Source of the DNA: Hydractinia symbiolongicarpus
Taxonomy: Eukaryota; Cnidaria; Hydrozoa; Anthoathecata; Hydractiniidae
Reading direction: 5' to 3'
Assembly (NCBI RefSeq): GCF_029227915.1
Contig: NC_079880.1
Coordinates: forward strand, 20,088,501-20,152,500
Length of the DNA stretch: 64,000 nucleotides
The position numbers and the translations under genes were made by a program. The notes under the pieces are model-generated. The model made no database searches. It had not been told where the DNA came from and was given only the letters and a program-made list of their open reading frames with translations. How positions within the stretch are numbered: the stretch's first letter is position 1; every line of letters starts with the position of its first letter. Positions 1 through 11,240 of this stretch are shown here, in pieces.

Positions 1-1149
1 ATACACCTGACATGCTACGTCAAGCCTTCCCGAACTTAGAAGTGTTGTTTTAAAAAAATGGAAAGAAAATCATTCCAGATTTTACATTATGAGTAGAAGC
101 GTGCGAAATCAATCATAATGGTTGTGTTTGCAACGTTGAAAAGGCTATGTCCTGTGTAGATTTTCGGAATAATAGTAATCATGATGTCAATTATTCGTGA
201 GTTTTCACCTTTTCGTTCTTTTTGTGAGATATTTCTTTCATAAACTCCACACGTCATTTCTCTATAAACACTAAATGTGCCGGTACACCCAAATGAAGGG
301 TAAAAAAAAAGTGTCAAAAAACGGAAAACGAATCAACACACAATAGAGCTTACAGTTTCATCAGATAGCTAACTATTGGTGTAGCTTTTACTTGCCTTAA
401 CCCTAGCTTCTTTTACCAACAAAATAATAGTCTAAAACTCTGAAAATAGATATATTATAGATTCCCCTTGACATAACTTAGCATGAAATGGGACCAGTGT
501 TTCCACGTATAAGCAATAATACAAATGCAAGAGTCCCAAAAGGGCCTGTAACATTGTGCACCTTATTTTTGGCGGACACAATCAAAACAGAAACACGACA
601 ACAATACGGAAAAGATTGCTTAATCGCTGTATTAGTTACTACGGCTAATCATATATAATAAATATTTCTACGAGCGTAACCAGTTGGTTCCTATGACGTT
701 CAAAACTCTTATTTGGATTTTTTTATTTAGTATTTCGCCGACTAACCGTCCAATGTCTACAAATTAAATATTTATAATTTTTTGTCTCTAAGTAAAGTGT
801 CTCTCTTTGCGTCTTTATCTATACTTGACGAAGGTTATTGCGTCACATTCTTGTTTTCATTTTATATTTAAAATATTTACGTTTAATGTATTATCCTTTT
901 CTTTTTACTTGTTTGCTTGCTTCTTTCTGTTTTAGACGGTCTTCTCTTTCAGTTACCGTTCAAATTCTTGTTATAAGTAGCTATGAAGCTTCAACGTTAA
1001 TCTTTTCTTAGTTTTTTTTCGTTTTTATATAAATAAAACTCTTCTGAAATTGACTTTTTATTTTCAATGTTTAAATGCAAGTACAGGCTTCCACTTGTTC
1101 AATCCATACATTTCGCTTTTTTGCAGAATCGAACATGAATATGGATAGG
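1..1149. other. AT-rich DNA, no gene seen; PKI 3' flank
   Basis: No convincing coding exon or recognised repeat was found. The right end is the 3' flank of the minus-strand PKI-like gene. On the minus strand an AATAAA hexamer lies at 1062-1057, about 90 bases past its stop codon, and is a plausible polyadenylation signal. Confidence 0.5.
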
Positions 1150-1368
1150 CTAGCTCGTTTGCGACACTTCTTCTTTTTCCTCCTTTTTCTTTTCGTTTTC
1201 ATTTCCCCCCGCTATTTCTAAACTCGATATTTCCTTCGTTAACGAAACTTTATTTACGACCGACGATTCGATTGCTTCCACGATAGCGTTTCTTCTGCCA
1301 GCTCGTTCTGAACTGGAGAACGTTTTTTCTAGCTTTTCTGTTGATATGTTCTGTTGCACTTCTGACAT
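1150..1368 (-). CDS. cAMP-dependent protein kinase inhibitor (PKI family), 72 aa
   Basis: This small protein should bind and inhibit the catalytic subunit of PKA and export it from the nucleus. The evidence is the pseudosubstrate core AGRRNAI at residues 23-29. Phe17, Arg22, Arg25, Arg26 and Ile29 keep exactly the spacing of PKI-alpha Phe10, Arg15, Arg18, Arg19 and Ile22, with Ala at the phospho-acceptor site. A leucine-rich export signal follows, with Leu43, Ile47, Leu50 and Ile52. The length (72 aa) matches vertebrate PKIs of about 76 aa. The tail is Lys/Glu-rich. I chose the ATG at 1368 because the protein then opens like a PKI. The frame stays open upstream without an ATG, and a pyrimidine-rich stretch ending in AG at 1390-1389 looks like a splice or trans-splice acceptor. 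It has no gene neighbours within 8 kb. Family assignment rests on the motif spacing. Expression is unproven. Confidence 0.8.
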   Translation of the reverse strand: MSEVQQNISTEKLEKTFSSSERAGRRNAIVEAIESSVVNKVSLTKEISSLEIAGGNENEKKKEEKEEVSQTS

Positions 1369-2109
1369 TTGGCTCACCAGTTTAAAACCTGCACGGTTTA
1401 TATAACAGAGAAACAGAGAAATGATACACTGCTTATATATATACAACAGATATGGTGAAAATATTCCTTCTTTGTAATTTCTCTGTTAAACTCGTTTGAT
1501 AATTTTTCTTTAAAACCCTTTCAAACAAACGTATTTTGTGCTTCTTTTTCTCTCCTATACGTTGAAAGGCATTTATATATACTTTATTTGAAGATCTAAA
1601 TTCAAACAAAAATTTCTTTGTATACACAATGAATAATACATTTGATAAGATGTAAAGAGAAAAGAAAAGAAATATATAAATAGTGATGAAGAATAAAAAA
1701 ATATTATACTTTGTGCAAAAAGTGTAAGTTTTTAAATGAAATAAAATGTTGAAACGCTCCGTTTTCTTTTTTAATAATTCTCACAATTGGAACCATGATT
1801 AAATATATACTTTTGTTTACAAACTTTCTCTTTCTTTAAACCATTCTCCACCATCCGTTATCTTCCCGTCTTTAATACATTTTTTTCAAAAAGAGAAGAA
1901 AAAGATTAATCTTGACTAAAACAGTTCAAAAAATCCAGCGAAGATTAAAAAAAATATTAATGACAGCGAAACTGTCTGTTAAGGCGTCACGCTATTTGAT
2001 TTGACGTGAAAGAACTATCTGTAACAGAGAAAGTAATCTAGCTTTTGAAGAACTAAAAATCTATTGGATGGCGCCAGTAGCGAACTAGTTCCACATGATC
2101 GATTTCAAA
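1369..2109. other. 5' flank of the PKI gene, nothing else recognised
   Basis: AT-rich sequence with no supported exon. It may hold untranslated exons or the promoter of the minus-strand PKI gene, but no specific element could be identified. Confidence 0.4.
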
Positions 2110-2434
2110 ACAAATGGCGTAATTAGGCGCACTTGATTATAAGCGCACCCGTAGTTAAACGCACTAAATACTTATCAACAGTTTTTTTCCGTTTATAAGC
2201 GCACCTTTAGATAAGCGCGTTTAGAGAAAAGAAATATCGAAAACAATAAAATTAAAAAAAAAAAGTAAGAATGAACTTTATAAGGCAATACACATTGAAA
2301 AAAATTATTCACATATCATTTCCTTTCTTCTTGCACATTTTACAGTCGATTATAAGAGCACTCGTGGATAAGCGCACCAAAGTCTTACCATCACCGCTGA
2401 TAACCGCTGCCCTTGATTGCCGCATTTTACGGTA
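2110..2434 (+). mobile_element. Non-autonomous TIR element with GCGCACC-rich arms, copy 1
   Basis: This copy shares its layout with the one at 8003-8375. Both have a left arm with repeated TATAAGCGCACC and TAGATAAGCG motifs, an A-rich centre with AGAAAATATCGAAAAC-like sequence, and a right arm with AAGTCTTA, ACCGCTGATAA and a terminus reading GCATTTTAC. The two ends are imperfect inverted repeats of each other (ATGGCGTAATT against GATTGCCGCATTTTAC). There is no coding capacity, so it is a MITE-like unit. Its superfamily was not determined. Confidence 0.6.
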
Positions 2435-2881
2435 TAGAGGACACGATTAAAAAAAATCTCGAGTCTCGACGTAACAATTTTTACAATAATAGGCTCCAAC
2501 TGACTTCGTCCTCAGACGATTTTGCCGTTTTTAATCTAACGGCTTCGCGTAACAGCTCGGGAGTCAAGACACCATGGGGACGAGGGCCCTCCCACAAAAT
2601 AACAAACTAAGTTCCCACGCAAAGGATGCAGACGTCATGGAAAACCGATCTGCCTCTTCACTTTGTGCGTCAAAAAAACCTTTTTTGCCTTCGCTGCAGG
2701 TTCTTGGACAGTCTTAATAACTGAATTTACGGAAATCATGTGTTGAATGGGAAATATAAGCACAAAAATATAAACTGGGACGTCTCTATAATAATAGCCT
2801 TATTTTGTCTTCTTGTCAGCCAACTGGTCATATATAACCATGCTTGAAATTTCCACGCTACGAATAACAAATGCAGTATAT
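2435..2881. other. No gene recognised
   Basis: A short open frame begins inside the preceding repeat and ends near 2610. It has no recognisable protein similarity and no exon signals. Nothing else was supported here. Confidence 0.4.
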
Positions 2882-3011
2882 ACTACTCGCCGTTAAATAA
2901 ATCCACGGTTTCGCCTATCTTTTATTTATCGCTTTTTGAGTGTCTCGTTACTGCGGTTACGATTTTGCGTGACAGATAGGCAGACCTATATGTGTATTAC
3001 AGTTATGATAG
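2882..3011 (+). repeat. Dispersed microsatellite-bearing element (HINE/pearl-like), copy 1
   Basis: Runs from a degraded left end (GCCGTTAAATAAATCCACGG) through a TCTCGTTACTGCGGTTAC box to a GACAGATAGGCAGAC remnant. The same blocks occur in the same order at 23671, 25878 and, inverted, at 12275 and 33501. It is non-coding and diverged. Confidence 0.7.
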
Positions 3012-3100
3012 GTACTAGCCGCTAGCCCGTAGAAAAATCCACGGGTACCCCTCCTTTATATATCGCATTCTGTGTTTCACTAACATCACGTTTTTCTCTC
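3012..3100 (+). repeat. Truncated second copy of the same dispersed element
   Basis: It abuts the previous copy. It starts ACTAGCCGCTAGCCCGT and carries the left-end hairpin CCCGT-aga-aaaaTCCACGGG, then decays before any microsatellite core. Tandem or nested insertion is the likely cause. Confidence 0.6.
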
Positions 3101-4608
3101 GCTCAAACACAGATGGTTATTATTAAAGAGGTTCTTTTTGACTTAGCTTGGATCGGCCAATACCGCGGCTTATTTTACAGTCTACGGACTAGTTTATAAT
3201 GTATTTGTATACTATACGTGCCATGGACATATATAAAAGATACGCAAAGTTCAACGAATGCATATAAAAATCAGTCTAAAACGTTTGTTCCAGTTGTAGT
3301 CAGGACAACATTCACTTACACTTTTGTCTTTCACGCGTTTCTTGCGCGTTTTGGTAGGAGATTAGTCACGAACAGATGTTCGCTAACATTATATAGTCGC
3401 TTGTTTCAGTTGTTATCCCAGAAAACAACCCACAGTTTAGCTCGTCACTACTTGCAGCTGCCATTTTTGATTCATAAACAGGAAACGGTTTTAATAATAT
3501 TTTGTTTATATAACGTTTTATGAGATATTTATGACGACTTATCGTCTTGTTTATTCAAAGAACAGTTTATTCATTTGCCTTGTATACACAAAAAGTTAAT
3601 GTGAGACTGGTTTAAAGGACCACACAAGATTTGCATTGCATTTTTCTTCATTTTTCGGATAATTTTCCTCCCCTCAAGTTTGACCATAATTATCCTTTAT
3701 GTAGATTCTATATCAAGCAATTAGCGCTTCCTCCCCAGAAGCCATTTTTTAACCTTCATGCCTGCAAAATGTTAATTTTATTGCAGCTTAAGAACAGTTG
3801 GTGGTTCACCATGTGGAAACATTGCAGGAAAAAGATTACACCCTGTGTTAATATAATTGTACTTTTCTCTCGAGCTTCATGCGTTCTCAGAAAATCGACA
3901 TTTAGGACCTTAAATATAAAATAATTGTTGAAAAAATCGACTTTTGTTTGTATTCAATATGTTTTGCACGTTTTGCTTGTAATAGAACAAGCAAAACGTG
4001 GTTGAACAAATGAAGAAAAGTCTATCATCAAATCAAAGAATTAATTCAACAAGAAAGTAAATATTTTAATTTTTTTTGGTATCTGATAGTGGAACCTCAG
4101 CATTATTCTTAAAATATCTTCAAATTTTGGAAATAGGGACGTGGTGTTTCTTATAAAAAAGATTCTTATACAAAAAAGTGTGAAAAAGTTGGTGAAACAT
4201 AAACCCACAACATAATTCATGACTTTTTTAAAAAAAAGTTTACTTTACTATTTGCTAATAAACTTAGAACTACACCGTAATGTACAGTTCACTAATGCTC
4301 AAATACACTTCATATTACTCTTATCAATTCAAAAACAAGAAACTAGCTAGATAGTACCCAGCCAGGATATGCCGATTTTAATACCATTTTTACAGATGCT
4401 GTTTGGAAAATGAGGTACACTCAATAAGTGGAGACACAGATACGTTTGTTTAAAAAAATTCAGTCAGCCAGTCACTCATATCATTATATTCAAAGCTAGC
4501 CTAGCTATAGCATACCTAACTCATTTAATTTAACACCAATGATAATAAACAACCTGGCAAATACATGCTATTACACCATATTATCACCAATTATTAATAA
4601 TATGCATT
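3101..4608. other. No gene recognised; one perfect 14-bp hairpin
   Basis: Several short open frames here lack splice sites or family resemblance. The only structure noted is a perfect inverted repeat, CACGTTTTGCTTGT (3967-3980), against its complement at 3987-4000 with a six-base loop. Confidence 0.4.
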
Positions 4609-4615
4609 GTTGATA

Positions 4616-4668
4616 CTTGGAGGAAAGAATACAGACTACAGAATACAATCCGTATTCTTTCCTCCAAG
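4616..4668. mobile_element. 53-bp fold-back insertion with 7-bp direct flanks
   Basis: The arms CTTGGAGGAAAGAATAC (4616-4632) and its exact reverse complement (4652-4668) form a perfect 17-bp stem with a 19-base loop. The direct repeat GTTGATA flanks it at 4609-4615 and 4669-4675, as expected of a target-site duplication. It looks like a tiny internally deleted inverted-repeat transposon. It lies 6 bases from the tRNA-like unit that follows. Confidence 0.6.
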
Positions 4669-4680
4669 GTTGATAATAGC

Positions 4681-4915
4681 GGAGATGGTGTAGTGGTAGT
4701 GCATTTGACTTGTAATCATAATGTTTCGGGTTCGATTCCCCACTCCAACGCACTTTAAATGCAGTGTTGTCAGCCCATTTGGTGCCATCTACTGACCGCT
4801 AACCGACTTGTGTGGCAGGCAAGCAAGTTAGAGCAATGTTATACGTATCTCTGGCGGTAAGGTAACATAGTTACAGTTTAAGGGGGAGGAAGAGACAACC
4901 GCTAGGATAGAATCC
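4681..4915 (+). repeat. tRNA-derived SINE-like unit
   Basis: Bases 4681-4751 resemble a tRNA. There is an A-box-like TGGTGTAGTGG, an anticodon-loop-like CTTGTAA (TGT, threonine type) and a perfect B box GGTTCGATTCC. The acceptor and anticodon stems contain mismatches, so a working tRNA is unlikely. A non-tRNA tail of about 160 bases follows, ending near GGGGGAGGAAGAG. This fits a Pol III-transcribed SINE. The right boundary is estimated. Confidence 0.5.
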
Positions 4916-6246
4916 TCAAGGACGTTGAAACTCCCTGTTGCTATAATAAAATTGTATTGGCAAACTACTTTTGCAAATAATGGAAGTAAACAAACTATTA
5001 CATGCACTTACTTTGTACAATCTAAAATTTTGCTAAGAGCTAATCTAGTTTTTATGGTTTCCATTGTTTTCTTCTTTTTTAATTTCCTGGTGGAAAAATA
5101 TCCTTCATTTTACAACTTTGTCCCGAGGGCTCTTTTACGCCTATGAAGTTTTGATGTATTTCTGCGAGATGTTGGCGCCTCACCGTAATATATCAAATAG
5201 AAACAATAACCACTAAGGACAAAAGTTTTGGCTGGTTTAAATTTGCTTGCAACCTTTTCTTATTTTCTAGGTTTTGTATTCTCAAAACAAAACTGACAAG
5301 GATTATATCGAGAATTTAAGAATAGTATAATAGAATAGTCCAGAATAGTTAACGTATTCTTTCCACTTGATTTTCTGTCTTCGTTTGTATCGCCCAGAGC
5401 TGCAACTTAAGTGACCAAAAAAAGTCTTGATTGAATCTTTTTAATCAAACAATACCACTGAGATACAAGAGACAAATGAGATTGAGAGCGAATTAAAAAA
5501 GTCAAGTCAGAAATGAGTAGGAAAAAGAAACTTTCTTTCAATCAACATTTGTGATGGTCATTAACCAAAAGTGTTAAAAGAAATTTTCTACTTTAACTTC
5601 CTGCCACCGGCAATAGGCAACATGCTAATGTGTTAAAAGACCTTTTACGTAGCTCAATCGTAGAGAAAAATTTGGGGTTCAGTGGTTGCAGAGGATAAAG
5701 CAGCTTGTCAAATACAACAAAAAAGTTATCAATGTCAAAGCTGTTGTCAAAAGTTTGGTACATCTTCAGAAATCATTATACAGAGAATGATGATAGGCGT
5801 GATATGTCATTGCAAGGGATTGAACGAACTAACAGAACAGCCCCTGATTTTATTAAGACAGCTGAAAAGAATCTCTCAAGAATCTGCTGGTGACACCAGA
5901 TTGATATTTTTCTTTCGTAAACAAAGGTATATACAGTGGTAAAGTGTTAGAGTATTAAATTCAATTAATTTAATTGTTACAAGATTAAAAATTTGTAATA
6001 ATGCTATCTAACTAAACACCTTTATAAAACAGGAAAATCACAGAAGACATATAACTAGTCTTGAGATACTTGTTGAGATACCATATCATACTCTTGCTAT
6101 GAAGACGCTTATACATAAAAACATGCATAAAAAAGAGAATTAAAATAACCTACGTAAAAAATGCTAAATAACAAATGCCTGCAAAAGGTAAATAAAGATC
6201 TGAAAATACAAGACTTCATTATTCAATCTGTGTAATATAAATGTTT
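4916..6246. other. No gene recognised
   Basis: Two overlapping open frames at about 5682-5942 were examined. They are short, lack recognisable family motifs and show no splice context. The rest is AT-rich intergenic DNA. Confidence 0.4.
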
Positions 6247-6999
6247 TCACTTTGGTTTGAAAACATTTAAAGGATCGCTCATTGTCAAGTACAAATCTAT
6301 CAATTTTGTGTATGCTATTCCAGATATATGGACCACGACGAACTGACTCTGACTGGCCTTAGTTTTTCTGTATGGTTCATAGTACTGACCAGATGACCTG
6401 GTTGAATATTTACTTTCTCTTACTTGAAACATGTTAGAAATTATGGGAGGTATAGATTTGTTTTTCATTTTATACATAAAGCATACCTTCTGAAAAATAT
6501 TTATCTGGAAAATATTTAAAGCTTTTGATAGACTGCAGTAGTGGTTTGCTATGCGTAAATTTGTGTTGGAAAAGAATAGTTCTCACAGCGTGTTTTTGAC
6601 GTTTATATATCGATTCAAGTTTAGATTTATTAGTGCTGCCCCAAACTATATTTGCCTAATTTATATGACTATGTACGAATGAAAAATATAAATTTATTAG
6701 ACAATGTTTATTTAGGAGGTGTCGAGCTTTATAAAGAACACCAATAGATTTTGAAAGTTTTACACTTACAGTTTCAATGTGTTTCCGCCAGGTAAGATTC
6801 TCATCTAGTATAACTCCAAAGAACTTCGTTTCTGTTTCACGTGAGATTGTGAAATCTCAGATTTTTAATTCCGGTAATATTGTTGGTAGTCTCTTTCTTT
6901 TATGCGCTCGGTGGAATAATGTATATTTGGTCTTTTTACCATTTAGAGATAATTTATTTGCCTTAAACCAGTCTGTTAGTTTTATAAGTTCGTTAGTCT
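6247..6999 (-). mobile_element. Decayed LINE (CR1/jockey-type) reverse transcriptase C-terminus
   Basis: Read on the minus strand, this matches the end of a non-LTR retrotransposon polymerase. Near 6999 is TDWFKANKLSLNGKKT (the thumb region). Then come FFGVILDENLTWRKHI, SIGVLYKARHLLNK, a FVHSHIN..ANIVWGST block and QKHAVRTILF. It finishes with a MYKMKNKSIPPII segment and a terminal SDPLNVFKPK before a stop at 6247. Several in-frame stops and at least one frame change show it is dead. The palm domain, endonuclease and 5' end are missing, as expected of 5'-truncated insertion. Clade is assigned by resemblance only. Confidence 0.85.
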
Positions 7000-8002
7000 T
7001 ATAAGTTTATTAAGTTTTATAAGTTTATTTTTAGTTATATAAGTTCGTTAGTCTATAAGTTTATTAGTCCACCAAAAGTGGAACAAACAAAAATAAACAG
7101 TGGTTAACGAACACTATAGGTTTTGAACTATTTGGTTCGAAATATTTTGATTTGCTGAGCAAGGAAGCAAAAGCAACTATAAACCGCTGATAGTTCTTTC
7201 AAGGTGGTGGAGAAAGAGGTTACGGAGGGCACGGCTTCTAGTTCTTCGGTGGAGATCAACTTTTAAACTCCGGCTCAAGCTCCACCTCCAAAATAAGAAT
7301 TTTTCGCGGACGTACAAGAAGAATTTTCCAGATCACCCCGATTTTTATTCCTGGATACGCGAGCTTGAATACGCAAATGGTTTGTTTTCAAGATCATTAT
7401 ATGTGCTTAAAATTTAATTGACTGCATGATATTCTTTGACCCACACTACAAGTAGTTAAGAAGCTGTGTTCTCATCAGTGCATTTTATTCTGTACATTAT
7501 CTTTAAAACTCCGTAACAGCCCATTATTGACAAGAATGAAGGGAACTTAATATCAGTATGTCTCGTATATTTAATATTACAGAAAAAAAAAAAAAAATCC
7601 TATTGAATTTAATGTTGCGAATTAGGCCTGCGTAGACTTAAACAACACGCAACAACAAAATCTATAAGAACACCTCTTTCCATGTTCATGTACTGTTTAC
7701 TGTGCGTGCATCATCCACAGCAACTTGTCTTATTATTCTCCTAACAATACTAAAACAGACGCAAGTCAAGCGAAGTTAGATATATGTTTAAAGATTTGAC
7801 TAAATTTTTCAATAATCTCAAAACTATATCTTGCAAATAATTTCTCTCCTTAAAAGATAAATGGCAGATACATCTGGATGCGTCACACTCGAGACAACTC
7901 CGAATATGCTAACTAAGTTTTATTATGTTAGAATGTTTATATAGGACAGTCACATCAGTGTTGGAAACGCTGTAATTAATGCGGTTAATAATGTTCAGAC
8001 TG
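7000..8002. other. Degenerate TATAAGTTTATTAG repeats, otherwise no gene seen
   Basis: Bases 6985-7070 repeat variants of TTATAAGTTCGTTAG four or five times, immediately upstream of the decayed LINE in its own orientation. Beyond that no coding exon or known repeat was supported. Confidence 0.45.
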
Positions 8003-8375
8003 TACACCGTAATATGTTGTAATCAAAGCTATAAGCGCACCCGTAGTTAAGCGCACCAAATTTTTATCAAAATTTTATTCTCGTTTATAAGCGCCCCTTA
8101 GATAAGCGTGGTTACAGAAAGAAAATATCGAAAACTGACGAAAGATTAAGGAGGAGAGACAATTAGTACACATGTAGAGTAATTTTACTTTATAACTTAT
8201 CTAAACTTTGGCCAATACAAATCATTAAAAAAATTATTCAGTTATTCTTTCCCTTGCACCTTTCTATACTCGATTAAAAGCGCACCCATGGATAAGTGCA
8301 CCCTCAGATAAACGCACCAAAGTCTTATTACCACCGCTGATAAGCGCTGCGCTCGATTACGGCATTTTACAGTAC
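8003..8375 (+). mobile_element. Non-autonomous TIR element with GCGCACC-rich arms, copy 2
   Basis: Second copy of the family at 2110-2434, same orientation. Its ends read CCGTAATATGTTGTAATC and, on the other strand, CTGTAAAATGCCGTAATC, giving 14 of 18 inverted matches. Internal arms carry multiple TAAGCGCACC/TAAGCGC motifs. No open frame of note. It is better preserved at the termini than copy 1. Confidence 0.65.
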
Positions 8376-10197
8376 CCACCGAGCTTCTCAAACTCTTCTA
8401 TTTTTTCAGTCACGTTCTCACATTCATCGTCACTTTCTTCTTGATTGCATTTATTTTTATTTGTTGTGGTTTTATATGTTCATGAACAAGAAGAAAAGGT
8501 GTGTCCACTACAAAGGCAGACATCAATTACTGCGAAGGAGAATGGAATTTCAAATTTTGTAAACACAAGCAATTGAGAGAGCTGTTTCTATGTACGTAAC
8601 ACGCACTCTGACCTTGTCTAAGTTCGTCTGTCCGTATTTACAACGGACATAGGTCTTATGCTGTTGGAACCAAACCTTTAATAATATTTTCACTTACGTC
8701 AACTGCCCTCCACTTCTCCATTTTCCAAATCTTTCCGGGTGACGAAGGTGATTTTTTTATAATGCGGGTATTGTGGAAAGTGCAGTAGATCAGCAGTGGA
8801 GTACTGGCCAAGTGATGATATTGGATCATTTCAATAAATAGCAAGAAAACGACCTTTTGTACAAATAGTATGACCAGAATGGCAATGTTTGATTATTATG
8901 CAGAAAGTTCTAGTCAATGGAAAGTGTAAAACGTTTAAACTATCACAGATTGGCTTGTAAGAGTACGTCACAAACCTCACAAGCTGCAAAAGGATTAGAA
9001 TTACTTTAAAAAAAGGTACGGCCGCGTGTCAAAGAAAATTTAAAAAAATTTTGAAATAAATGTCTATACAAATCTTTCAGTAACGCGTGATCTCTTAAAA
9101 ACCACGCCACAATCTCAACTGTCTGTATCAAAGGGACGGCGCTTCTGAACTACCCTTCATTGGTACTTGCGTTTACAGATCAGTATCGTTTGTTTCAACG
9201 GGTTGTTTACTGCTTCCTTGGTTATTACGTTGACGGAATCGTCTCCAAGAATTTATTCGAAGGTGTGTGCTTTTTAATGCGTTCCTCTGACGTTGGAATC
9301 TGAAGGGTTTCCGAAGGTCCTAAATTGAAATGAGGCACATAAAGACCAACACTTTACACGAAGTTCTCTAGAAAGACGAGATACCAGTGCTGTAATCCAA
9401 GGGCATCTCGTAGCGTAGACAATATATTCTGTGTATTATTAAACGTACGCACAAAAGGCACCCTAAGAATTACTTCTGGAAACATCTTTGTCTTAGAAAG
9501 TTCTGTTCTGAACAATACACCTATTGTTTGCCACAATAAAAACACAAGCGACGGAGGTAAAGTTAAAAATGGTTACCTTGTCATTGAATATTGTCTCGAA
9601 GGTAAGAAAATAGACGCCCTGAAAGTAAAGTGACTTTATTTGCTTTGAAAAATGGAGACGTTTTTAAATTAACATATAGGACCTAATTAACTCCAGTTTT
9701 CATATGCTATGTGGAGGAACTAGATGCTGCCTCACGGCGACACAATTACTTCTTTCCCTCTTTTTTTTTCTTTGGGGGCGGGGGTGGAGAGGGGATGGGG
9801 ACCGGGAGTGTGGCGTGTCGTGTTGACAAGGAAAATTAGGGCATAACTTCGAAGCTTTAAATTAAGAAACCTTTACACCCAATAGGGAAGTAAAAGTATT
9901 TCCTGTTAATTAAAGCGATTTTCTGTAAAAAGTCCACGAGCGTTGACAAGAGGTCCGCTCAATAGCTATAAATTGCTCTCTCCCTCATCGATGATGAAAG
10001 TAACAAACAGAACAGGGTGGAGTGACAGAGCAGCTTTGCCGGCTTAATTCGAGTGGTCTTATCAAATGCAAAATTATATATACGTTACTAACAAATTTAT
10101 TAATTAATTGTTATTACATTAATTGTTTACGTCATAAACAAAACCCTCCTTCCCAGAACTCTTTAAGATAATACTCTAAAGTATTTTCAAGGTCTAT
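8376..10197. other. No gene recognised
   Basis: AT-rich DNA with a G-rich tract near 9773-9812. Later exons of the minus-strand receptor-like gene could lie here, because that gene has a strong donor at 10233, but none was recognised. Confidence 0.4.
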
Positions 10198-11040
10198 TTA
10201 AAAAAACCTGGGAATAAGAATGGCAATACTTACCAGAAACGAGTGTAACACAACGAACACGCCACTTAAAATGGCGGACACTTTTTCACCCCGCACGACA
10301 ACAATTAATTCCAATATGACCATCACAGAAATAACCAATCGAAACACGATCCCGTTTCGTAAACTCTGAGCATCTAGCAACTTTCGAAGAATTTCTGACT
10401 TTGTGCACTTCAATCTTTGCAATGTTGTGATACGAGCTTTGAAAGTGTACACCAGAATAACAATCATGATAGTTGTGGTAATGACTTCAAATGAAACGAG
10501 CATCCATTTTGCGTAGCGGTTATATACTGTAAATGAAGTTAACCTTCTCTCCTCTCTATAATAACCGGCAAGGAAAGCTATGAGAGCGAATATTATGGGG
10601 ATAACGTAACAAAAAGCCCAGAAGTATGTCGATTTAAATTTCCAAGTTCTGGACATTTTTCGGTGATACTTCACCAAATAAATTGTCGTAATTTTAAGCG
10701 ACAAACTCCAGCAGTAAAAAGCTACCGTACCATACATTATGAATATTGACAACACAAATGAAGAGGTATTGTTTAATTTCCAATCATGGCCTCGTAATAT
10801 GAAAACGGCTGCTGAAACTTGCCATTGTATCAGGTGGGCAGTCACGTTGCATATAAAGACGGCTCTTTCCTTTTTTAACGGATGCTTCACTTTTTGTAGT
10901 ACCATGTTTAACTGCTTCATGTTAACAGCATATATCAAAAGAGTAAGGAGCAAACACAAAATGGATATTGTGTAAGCAGAGTAAACGAAGCTTTGGAAGC
11001 TAGTACTAACGTCGTTTAGATAGTATAATATAATCGCCAT
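10198..11040 (-). CDS. Seven-transmembrane receptor-like protein, single long exon
   Basis: An ATG-initiated 280-residue frame with seven hydrophobic segments at about residues 17-40, 59-82, 93-122, 137-160, 178-200, 228-249 and 254-277, separated by short basic loops. The sequon NNTS at 90-93 falls in the first outside loop if the N-terminus is extracellular. This topology suggests a G-protein-coupled receptor. No DRY or NPxxY motif is present. The third helix reads CWSLSLKITTIYL, loosely like secretin/adhesion receptors, so the class stays open. The frame continues about 58 codons upstream of the ATG, without stops, through an Asn/Ser-rich CAA/CAG tract. A strong donor (CTG then GTAAGT, 10233 downward) lies ten codons before the stop, so the annotated C-terminus may be an unspliced read-through. 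No neighbouring gene helps assign a role. Confidence 0.55.
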   Translation of the reverse strand: MAIILYYLNDVSTSFQSFVYSAYTISILCLLLTLLIYAVNMKQLNMVLQKVKHPLKKERAVFICNVTAHLIQWQVSAAVFILRGHDWKLNNTSSFVLSIFIMYGTVAFYCWSLSLKITTIYLVKYHRKMSRTWKFKSTYFWAFCYVIPIIFALIAFLAGYYREERRLTSFTVYNRYAKWMLVSFEVITTTIMIVILVYTFKARITTLQRLKCTKSEILRKLLDAQSLRNGIVFRLVISVMVILELIVVVRGEKVSAILSGVFVVLHSFLVSIAILIPRFF

Positions 11041-11049
11041 GCTTACGTT

Positions 11050-11240
11050 TTTGCTGTTGTTGCTGTTGTTGCTGTTGTTGTTGCTGTTGTCGCTGTGTTT
11101 GACGTTGTTTTTGTTGTCGCTGTCGTTGATTCTGTTGCTGTTGTGTTGGTTGTTGTTGTCCTCAATTCTGTTGCTGTTTTGTTGCTGTTGTTTTTGCTAG
11201 TGTTGTTTGTTTTTCTCGCTGCATAATTTTTGTTGCTGTT
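11050..11240 (-). repeat. CAA/CAG-type trinucleotide-rich tract, open in the receptor frame
   Basis: On the plus strand it is an imperfect GTTGTTGCTG run. On the minus strand, in the frame of the downstream receptor ATG, it reads as Asn/Ser-rich residues with a few Asp, Gln and His, and is open back to a TAG near 11200. It may be 5' UTR or an encoded low-complexity extracellular N-terminus. Confidence 0.6.

Noticed and set aside
4681-4751. Functional tRNA-Thr(TGT)
   Set aside because: A and B boxes are good, but the acceptor, anticodon and T stems contain mismatches and a SINE-like tail follows.
5682-5942. Overlapping open frames near 5.7 kb
   Set aside because: Short, no motif, no splice context. 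Two frames overlap, arguing for chance.
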